Shown: one piece after another, positions 40,200-50,589 of the stretch
How the letters are laid out: every line of letters starts with the position of its first letter
How positions within the stretch are numbered: the first letter of the stretch is position 1
NCBI RefSeq assembly: GCF_000482725.1
Contig: NZ_KI519477.1
Location: 157,160-221,159 of the forward strand
DNA length: 64,000 bases
From: Psychromonas arctica DSM 14288
Lineage (GTDB): Bacteria > Pseudomonadota > Gammaproteobacteria > Enterobacterales > Psychromonadaceae
Direction of reading: 5' to 3'
The notes under the pieces: generated by a model
Databases searched by the model: none
What the model was told of the DNA's origin: nothing
What the model saw: the letters and a program-made list of their open reading frames with translations, nothing else
Translations under genes and position numbers: made by a program

Positions 40200-40805
40200 A
40201 TGCCATTAAATAACTTGCTTTGCGGTTTATTAGAAACAGGTGTAAATCAATTACATCAATTAGATAGCAGCGCTGTCATAAAACGGAAACAACTTAATGG
40301 CACTATTATTGGCGTTAGTTTAAAAGAGCTTAATTTCCCTTTGTATTTTGTTATCTCATCGCAACAAATTGATATACTCAATAAGTTCTCCGGCGATCCT
40401 GATTGCTTTATTCGCGTCAGTGCTAGTGCGTTACCTAAATTACAAGATAATCATCAATTAACTCACTTGATTAAAACTGGACAATTAGAAGTTGAAGGCG
40501 ATATTCAATTAGTGCAACAGTTTGCACAACTATTAACAGATATGGAGATAGATTGGGAAGAGCACTTATCGCATAAAGTCGGAGATGTGATTGCTCATAA
40601 GTTTTGTTACCACGCCAAAAAAATTCAGCAGAGTGTTCAGCAACAGTTAATGAATATAGAAACACAAACGGCGCTCTATATTACCGAAGAGGTTAAACTT
40701 GCCCCTAGTGGCTTAGAGGTTGCCTATTTTTGTGAACAAGTAAAAACGCTAGATAAGCAAGCGGATAAACTGTTGTTAAAGTTAAACCAGTACACCAATA
40801 AATAG
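40200..40805 (+). CDS. ubiJ: Ubiquinone biosynthesis accessory factor UbiJ
   Basis: 201-aa lipid-binding protein with an N-terminal SCP2 domain (about residues 10-110, with LYFVISSQQIDIL and DCFIRVSASALPKL) and a C-terminal coiled-coil-like helix (QVKTLDKQADKLLLKL). It holds hydrophobic intermediates for the cytosolic Ubi complex with UbiK (known for E. coli). It lies 57 bases after ubiE and 40 before ubiB. The position between ubiE and ubiB supports the name. Confidence 0.93.
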   Translation: MPLNNLLCGLLETGVNQLHQLDSSAVIKRKQLNGTIIGVSLKELNFPLYFVISSQQIDILNKFSGDPDCFIRVSASALPKLQDNHQLTHLIKTGQLEVEGDIQLVQQFAQLLTDMEIDWEEHLSHKVGDVIAHKFCYHAKKIQQSVQQQLMNIETQTALYITEEVKLAPSGLEVAYFCEQVKTLDKQADKLLLKLNQYTNK

Positions 40806-40845
40806 AGCAAATTAACCATATGCTAACAAGTTAGCTGGAAGATAG

Positions 40846-42486
40846 ATGATTAAAATAAAAGAATTATCGCGTTTGTACCAAATTAATAAGACCTTTATTG
40901 AGTACGGTTTAATTGAATTAGTTCCAAAAGCGCAAATACCTAAGAGTTATTGGTTATTACGTTTGTGTTTATTTTGGTTACGAAATCAACATCAAGACAT
41001 GGATTTACCTGAACGCTTACGTTTAAGCTTACAATCTCTAGGGCCTATCTACATAAAATTAGGACAAATGTTATCAACTCGTCGTGATTTGTTAGCCCCA
41101 ATTTATGCAGATCAACTGGCGCATTTACAAGATAATGTCCCTGCTTTTTGTGGTGACTTAGCAATAAAGCAAATAGAAAAATCCTTTCAGCGTCCAATCG
41201 ATGAGATTTTTGATGACTTTGATAAAGTCGCATTAGCTTCAGCTTCTATCGCCCAAGTTCATACGGCTATTTTAAAAGAAGATGGCAGAGAAGTAGTCAT
41301 TAAAGTGACTCGCCCTGGCATTAAAAAAACTATTGCCGCTGACATTCAATTAATGAAATGGTTAGCTGCCTTAGTGCAGCGTTTTGTTAAGGATGCAAGA
41401 CGCCTGCGCCCTGTTGAAGTGATCAAAGAATACGAAAAAACGATTATTGATGAATTGGATTTAATGCGCGAAGGTGCCAATGCCATTCAATTGAGACGGA
41501 ACTTTCTAAATTCTAAAGTATTATACGTTCCTGAAATATATTCCGACTACTGCACTAAAGATGCATTAGTAATGGAACGAATCTATGGTATTCCCGTTTC
41601 AGATATTGAGGCATTAAAAGCACAAAACACTGATCTTAAATTACTAGCGGAGCGCGGTGTTGAAGCTTTCTTTACCCAGGTATTTAGAGACAGTTTTTTT
41701 CATGCGGATATGCACCCAGGTAATGTATTTGTTTCCTACGAACATCCAGAAGATCCTTTGTGGATAGGCATAGATTGCGGCATTGTTGGGACATTAACCA
41801 ATGAAGATAAACGCTATTTGGCAGAGAATTTCTTAGCTTTCTTTAATCGTGATTACAGACAAGTTGCACAACTGCATATTGATTCTGGTTGGGTACCTGC
41901 TGACACACCTGTAGAAGAGTTTGAATTTGCCATTCGCGCCGTCTGCGAACCTATTTTTGAAAAACCGCTATCAGAGATTTCATTTGCTCAAGTACTAATC
42001 AATCTGTTTAATACAGCTCGACGCTTCAACATGCAAGTACAGCCACAACTCGTGTTATTGCAAAAAACTTTACTTTATATCGAAGGATTAGGTCGTCAGT
42101 TATATCCACAACTGGATTTATGGGATACTGCAAAACCTTTCTTAGAAAACTGGATGCGTGAACAGGTAAGTCCTAAAACACTGCTCAATAAAATTAAATT
42201 AAAAGCGCCGTTCTGGTTAGAAAAATTGCCTGATATTCCAGAGTTGGTTTATCACAATTTAGCGCAAAGCAAACAGATCCAACAACAGCAGCAACTATTA
42301 ATGCAACGCTTTAATGATCAGCAACAAAAAAATAACAAAAACCAAGTGATAACATCACTGGCGATCACGTTGAGTATCATCACTGCACTTTTCTATTTAC
42401 AATCAGAGGGTAGGTTTAACTTGTATTTTGCCTTACCCGCAGTAATATCATGGGTAATTGCGTGGCGTTTTAGCAACAAGCTTTAA
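40846..42486 (+). CDS. ubiB: UbiB atypical kinase/ATPase for ubiquinone synthesis
   Basis: 546 aa (E. coli 546), of the ADCK/COQ8 family. The KxGQ motif is in [19 protein letters not shown]. The A-rich loop is [13 protein letters not shown]. Catalytic [10 protein letters not shown] and metal-binding IGIDCGIVG follow. Two hydrophobic helices at the C-terminus ([18 protein letters not shown] and [16 protein letters not shown]) anchor it to the inner membrane. It probably helps present lipid intermediates. GGAAGATAG precedes the ATG. It is part of ubiE-ubiJ-ubiB. Confidence 0.96.
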   Translation: MIKIKELSRLYQINKTFIEYGLIELVPKAQIPKSYWLLRLCLFWLRNQHQDMDLPERLRLSLQSLGPIYIKLGQMLSTRRDLLAPIYADQLAHLQDNVPAFCGDLAIKQIEKSFQRPIDEIFDDFDKVALASASIAQVHTAILKEDGREVVIKVTRPGIKKTIAADIQLMKWLAALVQRFVKDARRLRPVEVIKEYEKTIIDELDLMREGANAIQLRRNFLNSKVLYVPEIYSDYCTKDALVMERIYGIPVSDIEALKAQNTDLKLLAERGVEAFFTQVFRDSFFHADMHPGNVFVSYEHPEDPLWIGIDCGIVGTLTNEDKRYLAENFLAFFNRDYRQVAQLHIDSGWVPADTPVEEFEFAIRAVCEPIFEKPLSEISFAQVLINLFNTARRFNMQVQPQLVLLQKTLLYIEGLGRQLYPQLDLWDTAKPFLENWMREQVSPKTLLNKIKLKAPFWLEKLPDIPELVYHNLAQSKQIQQQQQLLMQRFNDQQQKNNKNQVITSLAITLSIITALFYLQSEGRFNLYFALPAVISWVIAWRFSNKL

Positions 42487-42494
42487 TATGTTCG

Positions 42495-42515
42495 ATAGCC
42501 GATAAGAAAGGCTAT
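42495..42515 (+). terminator. Weak hairpin between ubiB and tatA
   Basis: ATAGCC and GGCTAT form a 6-bp stem just past ubiB. There is no immediate T-run, so partial termination at most. Confidence 0.3.
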
Positions 42516-42581
42516 TGAATAATTTGTATTATTTTTAATCACTTTATTTTTAACAACATCATTACATATAGGAAATAGATT

Positions 42582-42806
42582 ATGGGCGGTATCGGAATTT
42601 GGCAGTTAATTATTATTGCTGTGATTGTTATTGTTTTATTTGGCACAAAAAAATTACGCGGTATTGGTGGTGATCTTGGTGGTGCAATCAAAGGATTTAA
42701 AAAAGCGATTAAAGACGAAGACTCAACACCGACTGAGTTAGAAAAAAAACCGGATGCAAATTTAAAATCTGAGCAGAAGAAAACTGAAACAGAAAAAAGT
42801 GACTAA
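42582..42806 (+). CDS. tatA: Sec-independent translocase TatA
   Basis: 74-aa pore-forming subunit of the twin-arginine exporter. It has a short periplasmic N-terminus, one transmembrane helix ([16 protein letters not shown]), the FG hinge, then the amphipathic helix [20 protein letters not shown] and an acidic/basic tail. It is first in tatA-tatB-tatC-tatD. Unusually, 214 bases separate it from tatB. Confidence 0.95.
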   Translation: MGGIGIWQLIIIAVIVIVLFGTKKLRGIGGDLGGAIKGFKKAIKDEDSTPTELEKKPDANLKSEQKKTETEKSD

Positions 42807-43020
42807 AAGATTAATCTCCGATGCTTCTCTGTCGCTGTTTAATGGACTTATCATCTAATCATTGTTCCTGTTTTGTGTGATAGATGATGTGTTTAACGAT
42901 AGATAATATGTTTGCTAACTGGCAATGCGTTCGGTGATTAATCAAAATGACTCAGTCATGCAAGTCAGTCTGTAAGAGTATTACAGCCGCTAAATTGCTC
43001 AGTAAAAGGTACTTTAATTA

Positions 43021-43545
43021 ATGTTTGATATTGGCTTTTGGGAGATCATGTTGATCTCTATAATTGGATTAGTAGTATTAGGCCCACAACGCTTACCTAT
43101 TGCCATTCGTACGGTAATGAAATGGGTCAATACGGCCAAAAGTATGGCTAATTCAGTGAAAAATGAGATTTCACAAGAGCTTGAATTACATGAAATGAAT
43201 GAAAATATGATCAAAGCCAGCAAACAAGGGCTGGATAAACTAGATCCTGATTTAAAAGCTTCCATTGATGAAATGAAAAATAGTGTCAGCGAATTAACCC
43301 ATCCCTACAAAAATAATGTAGATGACTTAATCAATGCACAACCCCCAACTAAAAAAGAAAGCCTCGACTCTAAAAATCCGGCTATAGAGCAAGCACAAGA
43401 TAAAACCACGGAACAGAGTCTACAATCACAACACTCTCCTTCAGATAATAGATTTGATAAAAGTTCAGCGACTAGATCGCCAGCAACTGAAGCAGAGCAA
43501 TCAGTCCACTCATCTTCAAGCCACGTTTCTCAGCAGGATAAATAA
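43021..43545 (+). CDS. tatB: Sec-independent translocase TatB
   Basis: 174 aa. The N-terminal membrane helix FDIGFWEIMLISIIGLVVLGP with the conserved Glu (about residue 8) and GPQRLPIAIRT hinge define TatB. It is followed by an amphipathic helix and a long, disordered, Gln/Ser-rich tail. It forms the substrate-receptor complex with TatC. Three bases separate it from tatC. It is slightly longer than many homologs because of the tail. Confidence 0.94.
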   Translation: MFDIGFWEIMLISIIGLVVLGPQRLPIAIRTVMKWVNTAKSMANSVKNEISQELELHEMNENMIKASKQGLDKLDPDLKASIDEMKNSVSELTHPYKNNVDDLINAQPPTKKESLDSKNPAIEQAQDKTTEQSLQSQHSPSDNRFDKSSATRSPATEAEQSVHSSSSHVSQQDK

Positions 43546-43548
43546 CTA

Positions 43549-44343
43549 ATGAGCGAGCAATCGTCAGATCAAACGCAACATAGCTTGCCATTAATTACTC
43601 ACCTTTTAGAGTTAAGAGATCGCATTCTGAAAGTGGTGATCGTGGTATTGGTGATATTTTTTAGCATGGTTTATTTTGCTAACGATATTTATCACTATAT
43701 TGCTATTCCACTGACTAGCCAATTACCTATTGGCTCAAGCATGATTGCAACAGGGGTTGCCACGCCCTTTTTTACACCGATTAAACTAACTATCGTATTA
43801 TCTATTTTTGTCGCAATACCCGCTATTTTGCACCAAGTATGGGCTTTTATTGCCCCCGGCTTATATAAGCATGAGCGCCGACTTATTGCCCCCTTAGTGA
43901 TCAGTAGTGCGCTTTTATTTTATCTAGGCATGGTGTTTGCGTATTATGTGGTATTTCCTTTGGCTTTCTCCTTCTTTACTAGCACCGCTCCTGAAGGCGT
44001 AACAATTGCCACCGATATAAGTAGTTACTTAGACTTTGTATTAAAACTGTTTTTTGCCTTTGGTTTAGCCTTTGAAATACCCGTTGCCACTTTAGTTTTA
44101 TGTTGGACAGGCGCGACAACACCCGAAGCGTTAAGAGCAAAACGCCCTTACATTGTGGTCGCCGCGTTTGTCTTTGGCATGTTATTAACTCCGCCCGATG
44201 TAATTTCACAAACACTCTTAGCCGTACCTATGTTGATTTTATTTGAATTGGGATTATTGTTTGCTCGTTTTTATGTAAAAAAACCAGAAGATGATGAAGA
44301 GGTAGAAAATACAATTCACAAACAATCAAAACAGAGTGATTAA
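43549..44343 (+). CDS. tatC: Sec-independent translocase TatC
   Basis: 264-aa inner-membrane receptor for twin-arginine signal peptides, with six predicted helices. The N-terminal [15 protein letters not shown] carries the signal-binding region. [40 protein letters not shown] is the family signature region. [14 protein letters not shown] has the conserved Glu. It sits three bases after tatB and five before tatD. Confidence 0.97.
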   Translation: MSEQSSDQTQHSLPLITHLLELRDRILKVVIVVLVIFFSMVYFANDIYHYIAIPLTSQLPIGSSMIATGVATPFFTPIKLTIVLSIFVAIPAILHQVWAFIAPGLYKHERRLIAPLVISSALLFYLGMVFAYYVVFPLAFSFFTSTAPEGVTIATDISSYLDFVLKLFFAFGLAFEIPVATLVLCWTGATTPEALRAKRPYIVVAAFVFGMLLTPPDVISQTLLAVPMLILFELGLLFARFYVKKPEDDEEVENTIHKQSKQSD

Positions 44344-44348
44344 CCGTT

Positions 44349-45131
44349 ATGATTGATATCGGTATTAATTTAACCAATAAGCGCTTTGACAAAGATCTAG
44401 AGTCGGTGATTAACAACGCCAAACAAGTAGGTGTAAAACAACTTATTGTAACCGGCACTAATATCACAGAAAGTGAGCAAGCACTTAGCTTAGCAAAGAC
44501 CTACCCTGACTTTATCTATAGTACTGCAGGCATTCATCCACACGATGCTAGCCACTTTACTGAACACAGCTTAGTTCAGCTGAAAAAGCTAGCTGCGCAG
44601 CCACAGGTGAAAGCTATTGGAGAGTGTGGATTAGACTTTAACCGCAACTTTTCAACACCAGCAGAGCAAGAAAAAGCATTTCTACAACAGCTAGAGCTTG
44701 CCGTTGAATGTCAATTACCTGTGTTCATGCATGAACGAGACGCAAACCAGCGTTTTGTAGAGTTACTAAAGCCTTATATCAAGCAATTACCGAATGCGGT
44801 ATTGCATTGCTTTACCGGTAATCAAGAAGAGCTAGAACGTTGTTTAGCACTTGATTTACATATTGGTATAACCGGCTGGATATGCGATGAACGCAGAGGA
44901 CAACACTTACTTGAACTAGTAAAACTGATACCAGATAATCGGTTAATGATTGAAACAGATAGCCCCTATTTATTGCCTCGTTCAATGCGCCCTAAGCCGA
45001 AATCTAGTCGAAACGAGCCAAAGTACTTACCCTATATTGCCAAGGTCATTGCGAATGCTCGTCAGCAAGAGTTACAATACTTTATCGATAACACAGAACA
45101 AACAACCCGCTCTTTTTTTAACTTAACTTAA
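44349..45131 (+). CDS. tatD: TatD-family metal-dependent 3'-5' DNase
   Basis: 260 aa, TIM-barrel amidohydrolase-like hydrolase. Metal ligands are seen in AGIHPHDA, IGECGLDFNRNFS, LHCFTGN and ETDSPYLLPRSMRPK. MIDIGINLTNKRFD has the IGxNL start rather than the usual FDTHCHL, which is normal for the E. coli TatD branch. It is the last gene of the tat operon. The enzyme is not required for Tat export in E. coli (known), and a DNA repair or degradation role is likely. Confidence 0.94.
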   Translation: MIDIGINLTNKRFDKDLESVINNAKQVGVKQLIVTGTNITESEQALSLAKTYPDFIYSTAGIHPHDASHFTEHSLVQLKKLAAQPQVKAIGECGLDFNRNFSTPAEQEKAFLQQLELAVECQLPVFMHERDANQRFVELLKPYIKQLPNAVLHCFTGNQEELERCLALDLHIGITGWICDERRGQHLLELVKLIPDNRLMIETDSPYLLPRSMRPKPKSSRNEPKYLPYIAKVIANARQQELQYFIDNTEQTTRSFFNLT

Positions 45132-45196
45132 CTTTTCGCTTTTTATTAAGCCTCTATTTTTACTCATTATTCAGTCCCTAAAATAGACAGCTTTAA

Positions 45197-46234
<1,038 letters not shown>

Positions 46235-46534
46235 CAACTTAACTACCGTTGTTTGGTTACTTACTTTGCTGCCTAGTGAGTTAATTGCTTAGCGAGTTAA
46301 TTGCTTAAGCGTTTATCGACACATATAAAAATGCCGCATTAATAAAGCGGCATTTTTGTAGCTTATAAAACGTTATGCTAATTCCGTTAATTTAATGATC
46401 AAATATTACGCAGGAAAAAGGATCTAGTTTAAGGCAAAATTTTCTGTAAATGGTTGTTCCATTTACAGAACTTTTAACGCGAAAATAGTTCCTTTTAACC
46501 AGTAAGATTGATCGGTTAGTTAGCAGAGTTGGTA
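46235..46534. other. hemB downstream region with two hairpins
   Basis: Contains the hemB terminator and a tandem pair of GAGTTAATTGCTTA-GC near 46280-46310. A perfect 12-bp hairpin lies at 46442-46470 (TTCTGTAAATGG, 5-base loop, complement), which could end the minus-strand BOF gene. No gene. Confidence 0.6.
46327..46357 (+). terminator. Terminator after hemB
   Basis: AAAAATGCCGC (46327-46337) and GCGGCATTTTT (46347-46357) pair perfectly around a 9-base loop, with T-run included. Confidence 0.9.
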
Positions 46535-46882
46535 TTATTTAAGAAGCTCTAAATATTCGACATCAATCTTAGTTTCAGACCAATCACTATCCACTTCACC
46601 TGTAATACGAACTTTATCCTCAGGTGTTACTGTCACATGAGGAAAATCTTCGGGATCTATTTCAACCATCACCTCACCGCTTTGATCTTTGAATAAATAA
46701 TGCTCAGCAGAGGTTTGTTTGACTAGCGAGCCTTGTAAGGCTACTTTGCTATCATCCGCTAACTCAATGGATTCCTTTACAGTAACAGTCTGTATTGATG
46801 TTGCTCCTGGCCCAACGAATGCAGCAAAAGTGCTAAGAGAAAATAAACTTGTGAATACAACAACGATTAAACCTTTAAACAT
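46535..46882 (-). CDS. Periplasmic BOF/OB-fold stress protein (YgiW/YdeI-like)
   Basis: 115 aa with a signal peptide (residues 1-20, cleavage after FA/AFVG). The mature part fits the bacterial OB-fold family of YgiW/YdeI: GPGATSIQTVTVKE, VALQGSLVKQ, YLFKDQSGEVMVEID and VRITGEVDSDWS. These small periplasmic proteins are linked to stress and metal or peptide tolerance in enterobacteria. No adjacent two-component pair (such as qseBC) is present. Name-level confidence is for the family only. Confidence 0.85.
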   Translation of the reverse strand: MFKGLIVVVFTSLFSLSTFAAFVGPGATSIQTVTVKESIELADDSKVALQGSLVKQTSAEHYLFKDQSGEVMVEIDPEDFPHVTVTPEDKVRITGEVDSDWSETKIDVEYLELLK

Positions 46883-47115
46883 AAATACCCTCTTTTTTAA
46901 AATCTAGATTCGTATAAAAAGTGAATGTAGCCTTTAATCCCATTGACTTTATTAACTAAAAAAATACTACTTAAACAAGTGTTTAAAGATAAAGTTAACG
47001 ATTGATTAAAGCGCTCATTATTTCTGACTAATGAAATTAATGATCGTTCAAGTTAAATTTAAAGACGAAGTTAGATGAAGTTTGTAATGGTCAGTTGGGT
47101 TTGCTCGAGTTTCGC

Positions 47116-47592
47116 TCAGTTCAATAAATATTCATTTCCAATAGGATTAAATACGCTACAGGCATCTATTAATGCTTTAGCGGTTAACTTCGGTACGCCG
47201 TAGGCTTCTGTTGTGACTTGATAGACATCCTTTACTTTCTCTAACAAAATAGCAAAATCACCGTCACCCGTTAATAGAATGACAGTATCAACGGAAGCTG
47301 CAACTTCCATCACATCAATAGTGATACCCACATCCCAATCACCTTTAGCAGTGCCATCGCTGCGTTGTATATAAGGTTTAAGCTTAACGTGAAAACCAAT
47401 ATGTTTTAACACCTCTTGAAACTTTTGTTGTTGGTTATCTCCACGGTCAATGGCATAAGCAAATGCGCACACAATTTCGCCTTGCTCTGAGATGGTTTGC
47501 CATAATTTACGATAATTAAATTGTTTGCCATAAGCTTGGCGAGTAGTGTAATAAATGTTTTGAACGTCAGCAAAAACTGCAATTTTTTTCAT
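47116..47592 (-). CDS. NYN-domain (LabA/DUF88-like) putative ribonuclease
   Basis: 158 aa, single NYN domain of the PIN-like nuclease superfamily. Acidic residues at the expected places are IAVFADVQNIYYT (Asp near residue 9), KGDWDVGITIDVME, and LLTGDGDF (the catalytic-type DGD). The C-terminal LIDACSVFNPI is typical. It probably cleaves RNA; its target is unknown. It stands alone, divergent from the SirB-like gene. Confidence 0.87.
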   Translation of the reverse strand: MKKIAVFADVQNIYYTTRQAYGKQFNYRKLWQTISEQGEIVCAFAYAIDRGDNQQQKFQEVLKHIGFHVKLKPYIQRSDGTAKGDWDVGITIDVMEVAASVDTVILLTGDGDFAILLEKVKDVYQVTTEAYGVPKLTAKALIDACSVFNPIGNEYLLN

Positions 47593-47758
47593 TGAAAATG
47601 ACCTAGATTCGATAAGCTAATGAATAGAATATGAAGCTTTTCAATCGTTTCAGCAAGCTTATTGTGTGATTAAGTAAAAAGACGATACCGTTAATTGAAA
47701 TTAACATTCTTGAATAAAACGCGTAAAGTACATTACCCTCTTATTTTGGATAATTTTC

Positions 47759-48145
47759 ATGGAAAATTTTTACCTACCAATTAAACACCTGCATATAACG
47801 CTAGTGGCTTTTAGTGTGCTATTTTTTATTATTCGTGCTGCTTTAATGTTTATCAATAAACCAATTCATCAACAAAAATGGGCTAAAATGTTAGCAAGGA
47901 TTGTTGATACCTTCTTATTAATCTCAGCTATTATGCTTTGCTTTATCATTCATCAGTCGCCACTACTCGATAACTGGTTAACTGAAAAAGTATTCTGCCT
48001 TATCGCCTATATCATTTTGGCTTACATTGCCCTTTATCGCGCTTCGACTTTACCAACACAAATATTAAGTACAATTTTCGCCATAGGATGGGTATTAATT
48101 GCAGTAAAAATAGCAATATTGAAGCAAACCATTTTATTAGGCTAA
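47759..48145 (+). CDS. SirB-family membrane protein
   Basis: 128 aa with four hydrophobic segments (ITLVAFSVLFFIIRAALMF, FLLISAIMLCFII, VFCLIAYIILAYIALY, ILSTIFAIGWVLIAVKIAIL), as in the SirB2 family of inner-membrane proteins. The N-terminal IKHLHITLVAFSVLFF pattern is characteristic. Function is unknown. It is 12 bases upstream of the Rdx gene and probably co-transcribed. Confidence 0.8.
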   Translation: MENFYLPIKHLHITLVAFSVLFFIIRAALMFINKPIHQQKWAKMLARIVDTFLLISAIMLCFIIHQSPLLDNWLTEKVFCLIAYIILAYIALYRASTLPTQILSTIFAIGWVLIAVKIAILKQTILLG

Positions 48146-48157
48146 GGGAATACTCAT

Positions 48158-48430
48158 ATGAATAAAATAGAAATTAAATATTGTTCAAAGTGTCGTTGGT
48201 TATTACGCGCTAGCTGGATGGCTCAAGAGGTATTAAGTACTTTTGAAGATGAAGTTGATGAACTCTCATTACTACCGAGAACGGGCGGTATTTTTGAAAT
48301 CACGGTAAACGAACAGCTTATCTGGTCGCGCAAAGAAATGGGCGGATTTCCTGAAATAGCCGAACTTAAAAAATTGGTGAGAGATATTGTCGCGCCCGAT
48401 AGAAATTTAGGCTGTATCGATAGAAAGTAG
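48158..48430 (+). CDS. SelT/SelW/SelH (Rdx) family thioredoxin-like protein
   Basis: 90 aa. The redox motif is YCSKCRW (CxxC, residues 8-14), where eukaryotic relatives may carry selenocysteine. LLPRTGGIFEITVNEQLIWSRKEMGGFPEIAELKKLVRDIV is the family core. Likely a small cytosolic redox protein. It follows the SirB-like gene. A hairpin lies between it and the convergent siderophore protein gene. Confidence 0.9.
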   Translation: MNKIEIKYCSKCRWLLRASWMAQEVLSTFEDEVDELSLLPRTGGIFEITVNEQLIWSRKEMGGFPEIAELKKLVRDIVAPDRNLGCIDRK

Positions 48431-48431
48431 C

Positions 48432-48458
48432 AGTAATAACACCTTTCGCGTTATTACT
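48432..48458. terminator. Hairpin between convergent Rdx and siderophore-interacting genes
   Basis: AGTAATAAC (48432-48440) and GTTATTACT (48450-48458) form a perfect 9-bp stem. There is no T-run, so activity is uncertain. Confidence 0.45.
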
Positions 48459-48482
48459 ACCTAATAAAGTGGTTAATAAAAG

Positions 48483-49280
48483 TTAGTTCGCCTCGGCATC
48501 TTCTCTTTTAATCACTTTATGTCCATCTTCAGTAATACCTGATTTCCAATAACTGCTGATATAGATATTGTCTTTCTCAACTTCTTTTTCATTACGGAAA
48601 TAACCACGTAATGCACGCATATCGTCAAATTCACAAGCAACCCAAACCGACACTTTGCCCGACAACCAAGGTAACACCTTCACTTGTTCAATAAGTGATT
48701 CATTCTCTAACAACCACATAACCTGAATATTTTCAGGCGCATCAATTGATCGAATATCATCATGTTCAATTACTTTGATTACAGCATACCCTTTGGCGTC
48801 TTTAGGTAAATTGCGAATTTTTGCAGATAGCGCAGGTAACGCAGTCATGTCTGCCACAGCAAAGAACCAATCGGCATCGCTATTAATATCGAGAATAAGA
48901 CCAGGACCGCCAACATAAATATTATCGCCAACCACCGCATTCATAGCCCAACGCGCAGCAAAACCACAGCCAGAGTCGGACGTTTCATGGCGAACAAAAT
49001 CCACATCAATGGTACATTCGCTTCGAGAAAATTCAGCAATGGTATAAGTACGCATAACAGGTCGTTCGCCTTCTGCAAGCGCGCTTGGATCCGTGCTTCC
49101 CTCGGCACTAAAAAGAAGTTTTATATAACTTCCTTCACAGTGTTCAGGGAAATCAGCAAACTCATCAGCATGAAGTGTCACACGTTGCATATTGGCTGAT
49201 ATTTTTTCTGTTTTAATAACAATCGATTTTTTAGGTTTAGGCTTAGACTGTGGTTTTGACATTTGTTTACTTGATACCAT
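48483..49280 (-). CDS. Siderophore-interacting protein (FAD-binding ferric reductase, ViuB-like)
   Basis: 265 aa. The N-terminal FAD-binding domain carries RPVMRTYTIAEF (R-x-Y-T/S motif). The C-terminal SIP domain has WFFAVADMTALPALSAKI and SVWVACEFDDMRALRGYFRNE, with YISSYWKSGITEDGH at the end. This family reduces ferric siderophores in the cytosol to release iron. A Lys/Pro-rich N-terminal extension (SKPQSKPKPKKS) is unusual, so the start could be at the second Met. A Fur-like box lies upstream. No siderophore synthesis genes are in view. Confidence 0.9.
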   Translation of the reverse strand: MVSSKQMSKPQSKPKPKKSIVIKTEKISANMQRVTLHADEFADFPEHCEGSYIKLLFSAEGSTDPSALAEGERPVMRTYTIAEFSRSECTIDVDFVRHETSDSGCGFAARWAMNAVVGDNIYVGGPGLILDINSDADWFFAVADMTALPALSAKIRNLPKDAKGYAVIKVIEHDDIRSIDAPENIQVMWLLENESLIEQVKVLPWLSGKVSVWVACEFDDMRALRGYFRNEKEVEKDNIYISSYWKSGITEDGHKVIKREDAEAN

Positions 49281-49314
49281 TTCAACACTCGATAATAGTT
49301 TTCATTTAGATTTA

Positions 49315-49333
49315 AGCTTAGATTATCATTATA
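49315..49333 (-). promoter_or_regulatory. Candidate Fur box
   Basis: On the minus strand TATAATGATAATC matches 12 contiguous bases of the Fur consensus. The second half is weaker. It is 35 bases upstream of the siderophore-interacting protein gene, consistent with iron repression. Confidence 0.6.
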
Positions 49334-49390
49334 AATAAAAGTTTGGCAACGAAATGTATTCTTATTTTTTGATTAAAAATAAATAGTTTT

Positions 49391-49424
49391 TAGCTTGGCT
49401 CGCCTGCGACCATCGGATCATTTT
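49391..49424. repeat. Solo terminus of the structured repeat
   Basis: GGCTCGCCTGCGACCATCGG followed by ATCATTTTGG resembles the end of repeat copy 1 (CTCGTCTTCGCTCGTCGGATCATTT). It is an isolated, mutated end piece downstream of tag. Confidence 0.45.
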
Positions 49425-49477
49425 GGTGATTGGCGGTAATAATTTAGTTCTGTCGAACATAGAGATTTTTAAATGTA

Positions 49478-50044
49478 TTAGTGAGCATCAAAACGAAAAC
49501 AGTCTGTTGTATGATCATTAATTAAACCAACAGATTGCATAAAGGCGTAAGTGGTTGTTGGCCCTAAAAACTTGAAACCTTTTTTCTTCATGTCTTTACT
49601 TATCTGGACAGATAACTCCGTTGATGCAGGCACTTCTTCTTTTGATTTCCAATTACCAACGATGGTTTTGTTGTCAGTAAATTGCCAGATATAGTCAGAA
49701 AAACTGCCGTACTCTTGTTGCACATTCAAAATGCACTGCGCATTATTAATAATCGCCGATATTTTAGCTCGGTGTCGAACAATACCTGCATCTAAAAGTA
49801 ACTCTTCAATTTTTGCATCATCAAACGCAGCCACGCTTTTAAGATCAAACTGATTAAAGGCAGCGCGGTAGCCTTCACGTTTGTTTAAGATGGTATGCCA
49901 GCTTAATCCCGACTGACACAGTTCTAAAGAAAGTGCTTCAAATAGTTTTGTATCGTCATAGACAGGTACGCCCCATTCGGTGTCGTGGTAGTTTTCTTCA
50001 AGTTTGGTTTTTAAAGCCCAATGGCATTTTTTTGTTTCGTTCAT
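49478..50044 (-). CDS. tag: DNA-3-methyladenine glycosylase I
   Basis: Removes 3-methyladenine from alkylated DNA (base excision repair). It is 188 aa (E. coli 187). The N-terminal CHWALKTKLEENYHDTEWGVPVYDD and LSLELCQSGLSWHTILNKREGYR are hallmarks. The zinc site is made of an N-terminal Cys/His and the C-terminal VGLINDHTTDCFRFDAH. It is flanked by pieces of the structured repeat on the downstream side (49391-49424) and by copy 1 upstream (50160-50416). Confidence 0.95.
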   Translation of the reverse strand: MNETKKCHWALKTKLEENYHDTEWGVPVYDDTKLFEALSLELCQSGLSWHTILNKREGYRAAFNQFDLKSVAAFDDAKIEELLLDAGIVRHRAKISAIINNAQCILNVQQEYGSFSDYIWQFTDNKTIVGNWKSKEEVPASTELSVQISKDMKKKGFKFLGPTTTYAFMQSVGLINDHTTDCFRFDAH

Positions 50045-50589
50045 TTGTAATGATGACCTATTGAGTCTGTTGGGTTTGTTTATATACAGTAATGAAAAGG
50101 TAAAGATTTGGCTAGCTTTGAGTTGGTTTGATTTTTACTTGGAAGGTTATTATTAGTTTTAAACTCGTCTTCGCTCGTCGGATCATTTAATTATTAATTG
50201 CAGTGGTTTCGCCCTGTCGGCGACTTTACTTTCTCTAAACCAGTAGAGAAAGTAAGCAAAGAGAACTGGCACCAACTCGCTTTTTAATCCCAATCAATTC
50301 CTTCATTTTAAACGTACCGTTTCGGACGTGCATCCATGCACTAGCCTCAACTAACCCAAACATCCTGTTTGGTTTTACTAAAATGAATCTATTGTTTGGG
50401 AAAGCTCAACGGTGGGAATGGATGTAGCCACATTGACCTAAGCTTTATCGTAACTAATTGATATAGCAAACTTCAACTATTGGATGCCCCATACTTTTGT
50501 TTTTAATCTATTTCTTCTGTAGCAAAAAATAAAAAACAGCGCCCCCTCATATGCCACGTTCGAGCACGAAGCGAGCTTACATATTTTAC
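50045..50589. other. Non-coding region occupied by structured repeat copy 1
   Basis: No gene. The repeat copy fills 50160-50416. The remainder (to 50589) is A+T-rich and unassigned. Confidence 0.6.
50160..50416 (-). repeat. Structured repeat, copy 1 (inverted)
   Basis: About 257 bp, opposite in orientation to copies 2 and 3. Seen in element orientation it has GTTGAGCTTTCCCAA, a CCAAACA-GGA-TGTTTGG hairpin, GTGCATGGATGCAC, a TACTTTCTCT/AGAGAAAGTA hairpin (50227-50254), TCGCC-gacag-GGCGA, and the terminal GACGAGCG-A-AGACGAG. It is nearly identical to copy 3 in its 5' half. Confidence 0.85.

Noticed and set aside
48158-48430. Selenoprotein reading of the Rdx protein
   Set aside because: Both residues of the redox motif are encoded as Cys. 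There is no in-frame TGA and no need for a SECIS element.
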